A stretch of DNA of 54,515 nucleotides from an uncultured Phocaeicola sp. (GCA_944320605.1 CALUIE010000008.1:1-54515); one strand, 5' to 3'. Positions 1 to 8,264 are shown, counted from the first letter of the stretch. A program made the numbers and translations. Notes: generated from the letters alone by a model not told the origin.

Positions 1-828
1 GGTGCATTGCTGAATATCATTCTCGACCCGATTTTCATTTTCACTTTCGATATGGGAGTAAAGGGAGCCGCTATAGCCACAGTCCTTTCGCAAGCCGTAA
101 GTGCCATCTGGGTACTGCGTTTCCTTACTTCCCATTCGGCATCTCTTCCGCTCGAAAGGAGGTATATGAAGCCTAAGAGGAAGATAGTACTGTCTGTGGT
201 TGCTCTTGGAGTGTCACCGTTTATTATGGCAAGCACTGAAAGCCTTGTAGGTTTCGTACTTAACGGAAGTCTGAAACATTTTGGCGATATCTATGTCAGT
301 GCCCTTGCCATAATGCAGAGTGCCATGCAGTTTGCCAGTGTGCCGCTTGTGGGTTTTGCCCAGGGATTTATCCCGGTGGTGAGCTATAACTACGGCCATG
401 CCAACAAGGACCGTGTGAAGCAATGTTTCAGGATAGTTGTGACATTCATGTTCGGTTTCAACTTCCTGCTGATACTTTTTATGATACTATGTCCTCACCT
501 GGTAGCATCGGTATTTACGGACGATGAAGTTCTGATAGAAACAGTGTCTCATGTCATGCCTCTGTTCCTTGCCGGAATGTCTATTTTCGGTTTGCAGCGT
601 GCATGTCAGAACATGTTTGTAGCTTTGGGACAGGCAAAGATTTCCATTTTCATAGCTTTGTTGAGAAAGGTTATTCTCCTTGTTCCATTGGCACTGATAC
701 TGCCTCATTTCTGGGGAGTGGAAGGTATATTCGCAGCCGAAGCCATCTCGGATGCCACAGCCGCAGTGTGCTGTACGGCCTTGTTCGCATGGCAGTTTCC
801 AAAGATATTATCTCGGATAAAAGGATAA
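1..828 (+). CDS. MATE-family efflux transporter (3' part)
   Basis: C-terminal part of a multidrug/toxin extrusion antiporter of the inner membrane; members exchange Na+ or H+ for cationic drugs and dyes. The frame is open to the first base (GALLNIILDPIF runs in from upstream), so the start lies outside the window. About 275 residues remain, with six or seven hydrophobic segments. NIILDPIFIF followed by MGVKGAAIATV is typical of the middle of NorM/MepA-like proteins, and GFIPVVSYNYG is the matching second-half segment. The gene converges on the DUF4435 gene, with a hairpin between the two stops. A second, different MATE protein lies at 19002-20315. Family assignment is firm; the substrate cannot be told. 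Confidence 0.88.
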   Translation, partial: GALLNIILDPIFIFTFDMGVKGAAIATVLSQAVSAIWVLRFLTSHSASLPLERRYMKPKRKIVLSVVALGVSPFIMASTESLVGFVLNGSLKHFGDIYVSALAIMQSAMQFASVPLVGFAQGFIPVVSYNYGHANKDRVKQCFRIVVTFMFGFNFLLILFMILCPHLVASVFTDDEVLIETVSHVMPLFLAGMSIFGLQRACQNMFVALGQAKISIFIALLRKVILLVPLALILPHFWGVEGIFAAEAISDATAAVCCTALFAWQFPKILSRIKG

Positions 829-843
829 TTGTAAAAAATTCTA

Positions 844-902
844 AGATTTAATTAGCGTCGCACGTTCGTGTTTCGCCTGTCACACATACGTTAATTAGAT
901 TT
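844..902. terminator. Hairpin between convergent genes
   Basis: Bases 844-858 pair with 888-902 over about 15 bp, including a few G-U pairs; the core is AATTAGCGT against ACGTTAATT, with a 29-nt loop. It sits exactly between the converging MATE and DUF4435 stop codons, so a bidirectional terminator is the simplest reading. There is no long T-run, so this is tentative. Confidence 0.35.
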
Positions 903-903
903 C

Positions 904-1899
904 TTAAATTCTTCTCAAAAGTTTTTCCACATCCGCACGAATCTTGGCATAGAGTGGTGAGTTCTTGTAATTGACATTTTTGTGTATCACTACCTCCACA
1001 CCGATTTGCGAACGCTGATAGTTTGTAAGTTCGTTATGCAGTTGCAGGCTGTGGAGGGCAAGATCGTGGATTTGCTGCTCTCTTTCCCTTCTGAGTACTG
1101 TGCATACAGGAATTAGCAGACGGAGGACAACGTTGTCCATTATGTGATGTCCCTGTATGAACATATATGTGCTGTCGGATGTGACTCCGAGTGCGGGAAG
1201 TTCTCTCTTCAGATCTTCTATTTCCTTTTCAGCTTCCGGATGCCTTCGCTCAAGGTCATGCAGTTTTTTCTCCACTTTCTTTGCCATGTGTTCAAGACTG
1301 CGTTCCGGATAGCGTGTACTTACCTGGTCCAACTTGACATACGAACAGAAATCAAGTAAGGAGAATTCGGCGAGAATGTGTCTTCTGTAGAACCAGACTG
1401 ACCATACGAAAAGTGGCCATGCTATTTCTGAATAGGCCTTCATGAATGCCGGAAAGTCTATCAGTTTATGGTCGTTAAGTGTGGCTGTCACGCACACGTC
1501 GTGCAAGCCCTCTGCATAGCAGTGATAGTTTTCTATAGCGTAGGCGTATGTCTGCAGTACGTACGGACATTCCATCATGTAGCGCGATGTGTTGGTACGC
1601 CCCTGAAGCAGATAATCATAGTCGCTGTCCACGCAGGCTATCATGTTTTCGCCGAGCTGTTTCCCGAGCTGGTTCATAAGAACGGTTTTCTTTCCCTTGG
1701 CAAGCGAGCTTTGTGATGGAAGCATGACCTCGAAATAAACCTTGTCGCTTTCATACTCTGAGAGCAGGGCACGCCAGAAAGATATGTCGTCATAACTTTC
1801 TACGTATGCCACAATCTTCCTTTTCGCGTGTTTCGGCTTCAGATTGTTGGCCGCACCGATATATAATGATGAAAGGTTTTCCGTAAGTCGTTTTCCCAT
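904..1899 (-). CDS. DUF4435 (Toprim-like) protein, partner of the adjacent ATPase
   Basis: 331 residues. The N-terminal third reads as a Toprim fold: a strand ending in glutamate (VES, E34), then a strand with an acidic DxD-type pair (ACVDSDYDY, D91/D93). Toprim domains use these residues to bind metal for DNA/RNA cleavage or topoisomerase-primase chemistry. The C-terminal half is charged and partly coiled (about 205-235). It starts 13 nt after the stop of the ATPase gene, so the two are surely co-transcribed. DUF4435 is the AriB family of the PARIS anti-phage system, where an ABC-type ATPase (AriA) holds it inactive until triggered. The same pair architecture is seen here, but a non-defence role is possible. 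No signal peptide or membrane segment. Confidence 0.75.
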   Translation of the reverse strand: MGKRLTENLSSLYIGAANNLKPKHAKRKIVAYVESYDDISFWRALLSEYESDKVYFEVMLPSQSSLAKGKKTVLMNQLGKQLGENMIACVDSDYDYLLQGRTNTSRYMMECPYVLQTYAYAIENYHCYAEGLHDVCVTATLNDHKLIDFPAFMKAYSEIAWPLFVWSVWFYRRHILAEFSLLDFCSYVKLDQVSTRYPERSLEHMAKKVEKKLHDLERRHPEAEKEIEDLKRELPALGVTSDSTYMFIQGHHIMDNVVLRLLIPVCTVLRREREQQIHDLALHSLQLHNELTNYQRSQIGVEVVIHKNVNYKNSPLYAKIRADVEKLLRRI

Positions 1900-1912
1900 G
1901 GTCCCTGTTTTT

Positions 1913-2737
1913 TTAGTTTGTAGTAATATCGCTAACCTCTGTCACCGCGTCCACCCATCCGTTCATTATGAGTGCAGGCGAGTGTGTTGTCAGGATAATC
2001 TGAACATTAGGATTAAGGCTTCTGATGAGTGTGATAAGCCTTTGCTGCCATTCTATATGGAGTGAAATTTCCGGTTCGTCCATAAACAGGGCGCAGTGAG
2101 CATTATCCTGTACAAGTACTGTAAGCAGGATTACAAGCATCTGTTTTTCTCCGGACGAGAGCTTGTAAGGTGTTAGAATGTCTCCTGCCTGCTTGAAGAG
2201 TATTTCGTTTGACTTACGATTTATTTTCTTTCCTGTTTCGGCAAAAAGTTCGTCTATAAGATCCTGAAATTTGGTTTTCGGTTTTGAAATTTCAGCAGCC
2301 ATCATCTGTTTTTCCGGGTCCCCGCTTGTGAGCAGTTCAATAATTCTGTTGCCTATGTTTACCTGATAGTCCAGGTAGCGGCGTTGCAGTTGGTATAATT
2401 GCCAGTCTAATTCAGTTCGTACATCCTGGTCTCCAATCTTCTTCAACAGTCCGGAATCTATAAGAGGGCGGTCGAAACTGCGTATTACATCGAATGGAAT
2501 GAAATCGGCGTCTTCAGGACTGAACGTGAATGTTACTATGTCTTTTATTCCGTTGGTCAGTTGTACCTCATTGTTCTCGTTCAGTCTTCTCACAGAACTG
2601 TTTAGTATGGAACTTTTTCCTATACCGTTCACTCCACTAAGGATATTGACATCTTTTCTCAAATCCCATGCAATGTCTTTTCTGCCCCAAAGGCCTTTTA
2701 TGACAATTCGCTTTATGAACTCGGCTTGCTTCTTCAT
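1913..2737 (-). CDS. ABC/OLD-type ATPase upstream of DUF4435
   Basis: 274-residue soluble ATPase of the AAA_15/AAA_21 (SMC/ABC-like) class. Visible motifs in order: Walker A GVNGIGKSS (about 35-43), a signature-like LSSGEKQM, Walker B ALFMDEPEISLH and a switch histidine in LTTHSP. It is short for AriA/OLD proteins, which usually carry a longer coiled insertion. First gene of a two-gene operon with the DUF4435/Toprim protein, and preceded by a good Bacteroidetes promoter. ATPase plus Toprim in one operon is the arrangement of PARIS and of split OLD/Gabija-like systems. Function as a defence module is inference; the ATPase call is certain. Confidence 0.82.
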   Translation of the reverse strand: MKKQAEFIKRIVIKGLWGRKDIAWDLRKDVNILSGVNGIGKSSILNSSVRRLNENNEVQLTNGIKDIVTFTFSPEDADFIPFDVIRSFDRPLIDSGLLKKIGDQDVRTELDWQLYQLQRRYLDYQVNIGNRIIELLTSGDPEKQMMAAEISKPKTKFQDLIDELFAETGKKINRKSNEILFKQAGDILTPYKLSSGEKQMLVILLTVLVQDNAHCALFMDEPEISLHIEWQQRLITLIRSLNPNVQIILTTHSPALIMNGWVDAVTEVSDITTN

Positions 2738-2765
2738 TGTTGTGTCTTTTATCGTTCTTATCCAA

Positions 2766-2796
2766 CAAATTTAATCATTCTCTTTGAATAAATCAA
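2766..2796 (-). promoter_or_regulatory. Promoter of the ATPase-DUF4435 operon
   Basis: Read on the minus strand: TTG (2794-2796), 20 bp, then TAAATTTG (2766-2773), matching the Bacteroidetes -33/-7 consensus. Predicted transcription starts near 2759, about 22 nt before the ATG. Confidence 0.6.
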
Positions 2797-2826
2797 TCGT
2801 CACCCGTCAATTTTTCAAATATCTTG

Positions 2827-2834
2827 TAACTTTG
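2827..2834 (+). promoter_or_regulatory. -7 element upstream of the EamA gene
   Basis: TAACTTTG fits TAnnTTTG and lies 30 bp before the ATG. No clear -33 element is seen. Confidence 0.5.
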
Positions 2835-2863
2835 CAGCAATTATAAACTTAAGGTATAAAGAA

Positions 2864-3775
2864 ATGAAAACTTCTAATTTCAAGGCCCATCTGGCACTTT
2901 TGCTCGCTGCCAGTATGTGGGGACTTATGGCACCTGTGGGCAAGGCTGCCATGGAAGCCGGTATCTCCGGACTTGCGCTTGCCAATATGCGAATGATTGG
3001 CGGCGCGGTATGTTTTTGGCTGACGTCATTGTTTGTCAAGGGAGAGGATGTTCCTCCTCGTGATCTTCTGTTATTGTTCTTTGCCTCAATGCTTGGTATT
3101 GTATGCAATCAGGGATGCTATACTTTCGGCTTGTCGCTTACTTCGCCTGTGGATGCTTCCATTATGACTACTACCATGCCTATTGTTACTATGATATTGG
3201 CGGCAGTGTTCCTGAAAGAACCTGTTACACCATTGAAGGTGGGCGGAATTCTGTTGGGGTCTGTAGGAGCGTTGGCTCTTATTCTTAGCAATACCGGAGG
3301 AAGCGAGAAGGAAGGAAGTGTTCTTGGCGATGTATTGTGTGTTACCGCACAGATCAGCTTCGCATGTTATCTTACCATATTCAAGAAACTTATTGCAAGA
3401 TACAGTGTGTTCACCCTGATGAAGTGGATGTTCAGCTATGCCGCAATTTGTTTTATTCCATTTTCATACAGGGATTTCTCGGAGATGCAGTTTGCCGAGA
3501 TACCAATGGAAGTATGGATGCAGGTGGGATACGTGATACTTTTCGGAACATACTTTGCATATATCCTTATGCTTGTCGGTCAGAAAACATTACGTCCTAC
3601 TGTTGTGAGCATGTATAACTATATGCAGCCTGTGGTTGGCTCAAGTGTGGCTATACTGATGGGCATGTCATCATTCGGATGGGTTAAGGCTATAGCCGCA
3701 ATATCCATATTCGCAGGCGTGTATTTGGTGACTCAGAGCAAGTCGCGCGCGGACATGCTTAAAGAAAAATCGTGA
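2864..3775 (+). CDS. EamA/DMT-family transporter
   Basis: 303 residues with about ten hydrophobic helices arranged as two EamA repeats (roughly 8-145 and 155-292), the usual size of drug/metabolite exporters in the inner membrane. The first repeat opens with AALLLAASMWGLMAPVGKAAM-like sequence and the second with CVTAQISFACYLTIFKK; both end in a conserved P/G-rich helix (EPVTPLKVGGILLG; QPVVGSSVAILMG). Substrates in this family include amino acids and metabolites, and cannot be assigned here. Monocistronic by context: its own -7 element lies upstream and the palindrome array begins 10 bp after the stop. Confidence 0.88.
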   Translation: MKTSNFKAHLALLLAASMWGLMAPVGKAAMEAGISGLALANMRMIGGAVCFWLTSLFVKGEDVPPRDLLLLFFASMLGIVCNQGCYTFGLSLTSPVDASIMTTTMPIVTMILAAVFLKEPVTPLKVGGILLGSVGALALILSNTGGSEKEGSVLGDVLCVTAQISFACYLTIFKKLIARYSVFTLMKWMFSYAAICFIPFSYRDFSEMQFAEIPMEVWMQVGYVILFGTYFAYILMLVGQKTLRPTVVSMYNYMQPVVGSSVAILMGMSSFGWVKAIAAISIFAGVYLVTQSKSRADMLKEKS

Positions 3776-3784
3776 AATCCATAG

Positions 3785-3872
3785 CGTGCGACACGTGTGG
3801 AATAAACGTTCCACAGCTGTGGAACGATTAAACCACACGTGTGAAATGATCGTCCCACACGTGTGGAACGAT
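3785..3872. repeat. Array of four 22-bp palindromic units
   Basis: Four consecutive 22-bp units, each a 20-bp palindrome-like core plus a 2-bp spacer (AA, then AT in the other three), with centres at 3794.5, 3816.5, 3838.5 and 3860.5. The second core (3807-3826) is a perfect 20-bp palindrome around CCACAGCTGTGG; units 1, 3 and 4 centre on CACACGTGTG or a close variant. A fifth, looser inverted repeat (CGTCA at 3878-3882 with TGACG at 3894-3898 around AAACGTTT) follows 26 bp on. It lies between the EamA stop and the helicase start. There is no T-run, so it is not a simple terminator. Compare 22517-22602. Confidence 0.85.
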
Positions 3873-3949
3873 GATGCCGTCAAAACGTTTCTCTGACGTT
3901 TATCCCTGTCATACAACATTTTAATAATTATAATATCACCCTTTCGTTT

Positions 3950-5836
3950 ATGAAAGAGAACAACACAATAAAGTCTCCTATATTGTATCTTCAGCATCAA
4001 TATGAATTGTTGAAGTCGGAGTATGAGTATGAGAAAGAACAGTTTCGTCAACAGACGGAAGTGATGGGTATTGGCCGTAAGGTGAAGCGTGGAATGTGCT
4101 GGTATCCGGTATCTGTAGGGAGGAGTTATTATAACGCCCTCAATCAGTTTGTGGTGGAGATATTCCGAAGTGAGGATAAGGAGATAGAGCATCTTTTCGA
4201 ATATGGCCGTCCCGTGTGTTTCTTTACGCAGGATGCCGGAGGAGGATTGACATATCTTAATTTCGTGGCTACGGTGAATTATGTTGACGAGGACCGCATG
4301 GTGGTGATACTGCCCGGACCGGATGCCATGATTGCTCTGCAGAGGTATGATATTCTCGGCGTACAACTGTATTTTGACGAAACATCATACAAATTGATGT
4401 TTGAGGCTTTGAGCCGTGTTATAGGAGCCAAGAATAACCGTCTGGCTGAATTGCGCGACATTTTCCATGGTCAGCAGCCCGTATCGGAATTCTCTTTCAA
4501 CCCCATACGTTTTCCGTGGCTTAACCGTACCCAGGAAGAGGCAGTAAACAAAGTACTTCATGCCAAGGACGTGGCCATCGTACACGGACCTCCGGGAACC
4601 GGAAAGACAACTACTCTTGTAGAGGCCATTTATGAGACACTGCACAGAGAGAATCAGGTGATGGTGTGCGCACAGAGCAATATGGCTGTCGATTGGATAA
4701 ACGAAAAGTTGGTTGACCGTGGTGTAAGTGTATTGCGAATAGGTAATCCTTCGCGTGTGAATGACAAGATGTTATCGTTTACATACGAAAGGAGATTTGA
4801 GTCGCATCCGGACTATTCTCAGCTGTGGAGCATAAGGAAAGCCATACGTGAACTGTATTCCGCAAACCGTAAAGGTGCTGACAGAGAGAATATAAGGCTG
4901 AAGATTAATTCGCTGAAAGACCGTGCCACAGAATTGGAGATAAGAATAAACGAATCGTTGTTTGCCGAGGCAAGGGTTATCTCCTGTACTTTGGTGAGCA
5001 GTGCCAACCGTGTGCTTATGGGGCATAAGTTTGGAACACTGTTTATAGATGAGGCTGCACAGGCATTGGAGGCTGCTTGCTGGATTCCTATATCAAAGGC
5101 CGACCGTGTGATACTTGCCGGCGACCATTGTCAGCTTCCTCCAACCGTAAAAAGTCCGGTAGCATTGCGTGGAGGTTTGGGACATACGCTTATGCAGTGT
5201 ATTGTGGCAAACAAGCCGCAGGCTGTCTCGCTTCTTAAAGTACAGTACAGAATGAACAACGAGATTATGCGTTTCTCATCCGACTGGTTCTATGGTGGAA
5301 TGCTTCAGTCGGCACCGGAAGTTAAATATCGCAGTATCCTTGATTTCGATACCCCTATAGAATGGGTGAATACCGAAGGCATGGACTGCAATGAGGAGTT
5401 TATAGGCGAGAACTATGGACGTATAAACAAACAGGAAGCAGAACTTTCCGTCGGAAAACTTAAGGAATATATTGAGAGGATAGGTCGTGAACGTTTCCTT
5501 GACGAACGTATAGACATTGGAGTGATTTCTCCATATAAGGCACAGGTACAGTATCTGAGACAACTGATACGTAAGGATGCCTGGTTCAAGCCATACCGTC
5601 AGTTTATAACTGTAAATACTGTAGATGGTTTTCAGGGACAGGAACGCGATGTCATTCTCATAAGTCTTGTAAGGGCAAACGAGGAAGGGCAGATAGGCTT
5701 CCTGAACGACCTCAGACGAATGAATGTGGCTATAACACGTGCCAGAATGAAACTTATCATTCTTGGTGATGTGGCAACACTTACGAAACATCCTTTCTAT
5801 AAGAAGCTGTATGAGTATATAGAAACCCTTGTTTAG
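3950..5836 (+). CDS. Superfamily 1 DNA/RNA helicase (UPF1/IGHMBP2-like)
   Basis: 628 residues. An N-terminal regulatory/OB-like region (1-190) is followed by the two RecA-like lobes of an SF1B helicase. Visible motifs: Q-like TQEEAVNKVL, Walker A GPPGTGKTTT (about 213-222), motif II DEAAQALE, motif III GDHCQLPPTV, motif IV QYRMN, motif V TVDGFQGQERDVILISLVR and motif VI NVAITRARMKL. All catalytic motifs are intact, so it should be an active ATP-dependent 5'-3' translocase on nucleic acid; the cellular role of the bacterial members is not settled. No -7 element is seen immediately upstream. The palindrome array ends about 80 bp before the start. Confidence 0.9.
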   Translation: MKENNTIKSPILYLQHQYELLKSEYEYEKEQFRQQTEVMGIGRKVKRGMCWYPVSVGRSYYNALNQFVVEIFRSEDKEIEHLFEYGRPVCFFTQDAGGGLTYLNFVATVNYVDEDRMVVILPGPDAMIALQRYDILGVQLYFDETSYKLMFEALSRVIGAKNNRLAELRDIFHGQQPVSEFSFNPIRFPWLNRTQEEAVNKVLHAKDVAIVHGPPGTGKTTTLVEAIYETLHRENQVMVCAQSNMAVDWINEKLVDRGVSVLRIGNPSRVNDKMLSFTYERRFESHPDYSQLWSIRKAIRELYSANRKGADRENIRLKINSLKDRATELEIRINESLFAEARVISCTLVSSANRVLMGHKFGTLFIDEAAQALEAACWIPISKADRVILAGDHCQLPPTVKSPVALRGGLGHTLMQCIVANKPQAVSLLKVQYRMNNEIMRFSSDWFYGGMLQSAPEVKYRSILDFDTPIEWVNTEGMDCNEEFIGENYGRINKQEAELSVGKLKEYIERIGRERFLDERIDIGVISPYKAQVQYLRQLIRKDAWFKPYRQFITVNTVDGFQGQERDVILISLVRANEEGQIGFLNDLRRMNVAITRARMKLIILGDVATLTKHPFYKKLYEYIETLV

Positions 5837-5868
5837 TTTGTAAGGTAATGCTTTATTCACTAAATTTG
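5837..5868 (+). promoter_or_regulatory. Promoter of the AspT/YidE-type transporter gene
   Basis: TTTG (5837-5840), 20 bp, TAAATTTG (5861-5868): a near-perfect Bacteroidetes promoter 28 bp before the ATG. Confidence 0.75.
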
Positions 5869-5896
5869 TACGCTAAATAACCACAATTTAATTTTT

Positions 5897-7495
5897 ATGT
5901 TCAACGACTTATTACAATCGTCTTATTTCTCTGTATTCCTGATTGTTGCCTTAGGCTTTATGCTTGGACGCATCAAGATTAAGGGATTATCTCTGGATGT
6001 ATCAGCCGTGATTTTTATTGCCCTGGCTTTTGGCCATTGGGGAGTGTCTATTCCAAAGGAACTCGGTAATTTCGGATTGGTGTTGTTTATCTTCACAATC
6101 GGGATTCAGGCAGGTCCGGGTTTTTTTGATTCTTTCCGTACGAAAGGGAAGACTCTTATTCTGATAACAATACTTATTATTGCTTCTGCCTGCCTTACGG
6201 CAATAGGTTTGAAATATGCTTTCGGCATAGATACGCCGAGCGTGGTCGGACTTGTGGCGGGTGCTTTGACCAGTACTCCCGGATTGGCTGTGGCAATAGA
6301 CAGCACACAGTCGCCATTGGCCTCTATTGCCTATGGTATTGCGTATCCGTTTGGCGTTATCGGTGTTATATTGTTTGTGAAACTTCTGCCGAAACTCCTG
6401 CGTGTTGATTTGGAGGAGGAAGCCAAACGTCTGGAAAAAGAACGTCGCGGACAGTTCCCGGAACTTAAGACTTGCATATTCCGTGTGACGAACGAAACTA
6501 TATGCGGAAGAACACTTGCGCAGCTTAATATACGTGCTATAACAGGTGCTGTGGTATCACGTCTTAAAATAGGTAATGACATTGTTATCCCTACGGCATC
6601 AATTGTAGTAAATAAAGGAGATATTATTCAGGCAGTAGGCAGCGAGGAGTCGCTTAATAATTTAGCTATAATGTTAGGCGAACGTGAAGAAGGGGAACTG
6701 CCTCTTATAAACACTCAGGTGATAGAATCACTGCTGCTTACCAAGAAGGATATGATAAACAAGCAATTGGGCGATCTTAATCTCCAGCGTAACTTCGGAT
6801 GTACAGTAACCCGAATCCGCCGAAGCGGAATTGACCTGTCTCCATCGCCCGAACTGGCACTTAAATTCGGTGACAAACTGATGGTAGTTGGTGAACAGGA
6901 TGGTGTACAGGCTGTCGGCCGTCTGTTGGGTAATGACGAGAAACGTTTGTCAGATACTGATTTCTTTCCTATAGCAATGGGTATAGTTCTTGGTGTATTG
7001 TTCGGAAAACTGAATATATCTTTCGGCAGTGGAATGTCGTTCTCGCCGGGGCTTACAGGCGGAGTGTTGATGATGGCTCTTTTCCTTAGTGCCATAGGTA
7101 AGACAGGTCCTATACTTTGGTCCATGTCCGGTCCTGCAAACCAGCTTTTGCGTCAGTTGGGATTGTTGCTTTTCCTTGCCGAAGTAGGAACATCTGCAGG
7201 AAAGAATCTTGTTACCACGTTCCAGGAAAGCGGGTTCCTGTTATTCGGTGTTGGTGCTTTGATTACCATTGTGCCGATGCTTGTTGCGGCAATTGTCGGT
7301 CGTTTAGTATTTAAGATAAGTATGCTCGATTTGCTTGGCACCATTACAGGAGGAATGACTAGTACTCCCGGTCTGGCAGCTGCAGACTCTATGACGGACA
7401 GTAATATACCGGGTGTAGCATACGCAACAGTCTATCCTATAGCTATGGTGTTTCTCATACTGTTTATACAGTTCATCGCTATGGTTGTGGTGTAG
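5897..7495 (+). CDS. Putative transporter, AspT/YidE/YbjL (AAEx) family
   Basis: 532 residues built as two homologous membrane halves (about 5-170 and 355-532) flanking two RCK_C/TrkA-C regulatory domains (about 190-262 and 287-345). The halves share the motif TSTPGLA (LTSTPGLAVAID; MTSTPGLAAADS) and a following YPFG/YPIA helix, the hallmark of the AspT duplication. AspT of Tetragenococcus exchanges aspartate for alanine. The YidE/YbjL branch with RCK_C domains has no agreed substrate and is probably gated by a cytoplasmic ligand. Own promoter, own terminator, no operon partner. Confidence 0.87.
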   Translation: MFNDLLQSSYFSVFLIVALGFMLGRIKIKGLSLDVSAVIFIALAFGHWGVSIPKELGNFGLVLFIFTIGIQAGPGFFDSFRTKGKTLILITILIIASACLTAIGLKYAFGIDTPSVVGLVAGALTSTPGLAVAIDSTQSPLASIAYGIAYPFGVIGVILFVKLLPKLLRVDLEEEAKRLEKERRGQFPELKTCIFRVTNETICGRTLAQLNIRAITGAVVSRLKIGNDIVIPTASIVVNKGDIIQAVGSEESLNNLAIMLGEREEGELPLINTQVIESLLLTKKDMINKQLGDLNLQRNFGCTVTRIRRSGIDLSPSPELALKFGDKLMVVGEQDGVQAVGRLLGNDEKRLSDTDFFPIAMGIVLGVLFGKLNISFGSGMSFSPGLTGGVLMMALFLSAIGKTGPILWSMSGPANQLLRQLGLLLFLAEVGTSAGKNLVTTFQESGFLLFGVGALITIVPMLVAAIVGRLVFKISMLDLLGTITGGMTSTPGLAAADSMTDSNIPGVAYATVYPIAMVFLILFIQFIAMVVV

Positions 7496-7557
7496 AAAAT
7501 AGGAAGAAATCTGCAAGAAAGATTATTATTTATATGTAAATTAGTTATATAATACTA

Positions 7558-7603
7558 AAAAAACTAGGTAAGGTGTTATGAATATCATCCTGCCTAGTTT
7601 TTT
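7558..7603. terminator. Intrinsic terminator
   Basis: AAAAAACTAGG (7558-7568) pairs with CCTAGTTTTTT (7593-7603). Tracts on both sides allow termination in both directions, for the transporter gene on the left and the Bor-like gene on the right. Confidence 0.75.
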
Positions 7604-7616
7604 ATTGGATAAATGT

Positions 7617-7943
7617 TTACTTGCTAATATCTTCTATTGGTAAATAATAAGTAGTTGTAGTAGGAGTATATAGACCAAATGTAATTCCATTTATTAATAA
7701 ATTTATAAATGTTTGATTTGTTTTTACAACGTAGTCCTTTTTGTTTCCTACATACTCTTTTGCTTCCATCTTCGCATTTTTAAGAGGTACTAATCCATAA
7801 AGAAGATGGTGATTCCATTCAGAATTAACTTTTACTACTGGAGTTTTCGTAGTAATATCTCCACACACAACCTTTGTATTGTAGCAAGATGTAAGACTAC
7901 AAGATGCCAATAAAACGGCACCGCATAAAATAACTTTTTTCAT
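7617..7943 (-). CDS. Bor-family lipoprotein
   Basis: 108 residues with a lipoprotein signal (MKKVILCGAVLLASCS; a second cysteine follows in LTSC). The C-terminal stretch NQTFINLLINGITFGLYTPTTTTYYLP matches the conserved end of Bor/Iss proteins (QTFVNGLLG-ITLGIYTP in lambda Bor), envelope lipoproteins linked to serum survival in enterobacteria and often carried by prophages. In this host its role is unknown. The structured RNA gene ends about 50 nt upstream on the same strand, so readthrough could supply its transcript; no separate promoter is obvious. It lies in an AT-rich accessory patch next to a toxin-antitoxin pair. Confidence 0.75.
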   Translation of the reverse strand: MKKVILCGAVLLASCSLTSCYNTKVVCGDITTKTPVVKVNSEWNHHLLYGLVPLKNAKMEAKEYVGNKKDYVVKTNQTFINLLINGITFGLYTPTTTTYYLPIEDISK

Positions 7944-7992
7944 TTTAAATTGTTTATAATGCTTTCCAATCCCCAGAGAAAGCGATTAAAAA

Positions 7993-8250
7993 TAAAAAAG
8001 TGTGGGAACTTATTGCTTTATCCTACATTCAGGTCTTCGCATTACCTCTAGCATGGATAAAACAATAGCCCCACACCAAATGTTATATAGTTCACCTGAG
8101 TAGATGAATATATATCAAAGGAGCGGGTGCTATTGCCATCATCTTCATGCTAGTTATCAAAGTTGCGAAGTTTGAATGTAGAAGATAATTTCAATAACAC
8201 CTTTCGTTAATTATGTCCTTCCAGCCGATTAACTCTATAATCCGCTGGAA
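7993..8250 (-). ncRNA. Candidate structured small RNA (about 255 nt)
   Basis: No gene fills 7944-8421, but the minus strand has a complete RNA-gene layout. A -7 element TACATTTG (8257-8264) is followed by a 5' hairpin (8244-8250 with 8219-8225, then 5 more pairs). Next comes a long hairpin, 8192-8201 with 8126-8135 and 8181-8189 with 8138-8146. A final hairpin (8000-8026 with about 8055-8076) is followed by six U residues, giving an intrinsic terminator. The loops of the two long hairpins are complementary at 8024-8030/8174-8180, 8035-8041/8164-8170 and 8048-8054/8147-8153. It does not show tmRNA or RNase P signatures. A 6S-like or a Bacteroidales-specific RNA, or a long attenuating leader for the Bor-like gene, are possible. 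Confidence 0.6.
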
Positions 8251-8256
8251 TTGTTG

Positions 8257-8264
8257 CAAATGTA
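8257..8264 (-). promoter_or_regulatory. -7 element of the candidate RNA gene
   Basis: Minus-strand TACATTTG, placed about 7 bp before the 5' hairpin of the RNA. No good -33 element is visible. Confidence 0.5.

Noticed and set aside
3785-3872. CRISPR array
   Set aside because: The units are palindromes joined head to tail with 2-bp spacers; there are no unique spacers of 25-40 bp and no cas genes in the window.
7993-8250. tmRNA or RNase P RNA
   Set aside because: No tRNA-like ends or tag frame for tmRNA, and none of the conserved RNase P core sequence (GAGGAAAGUCC-like) is present.
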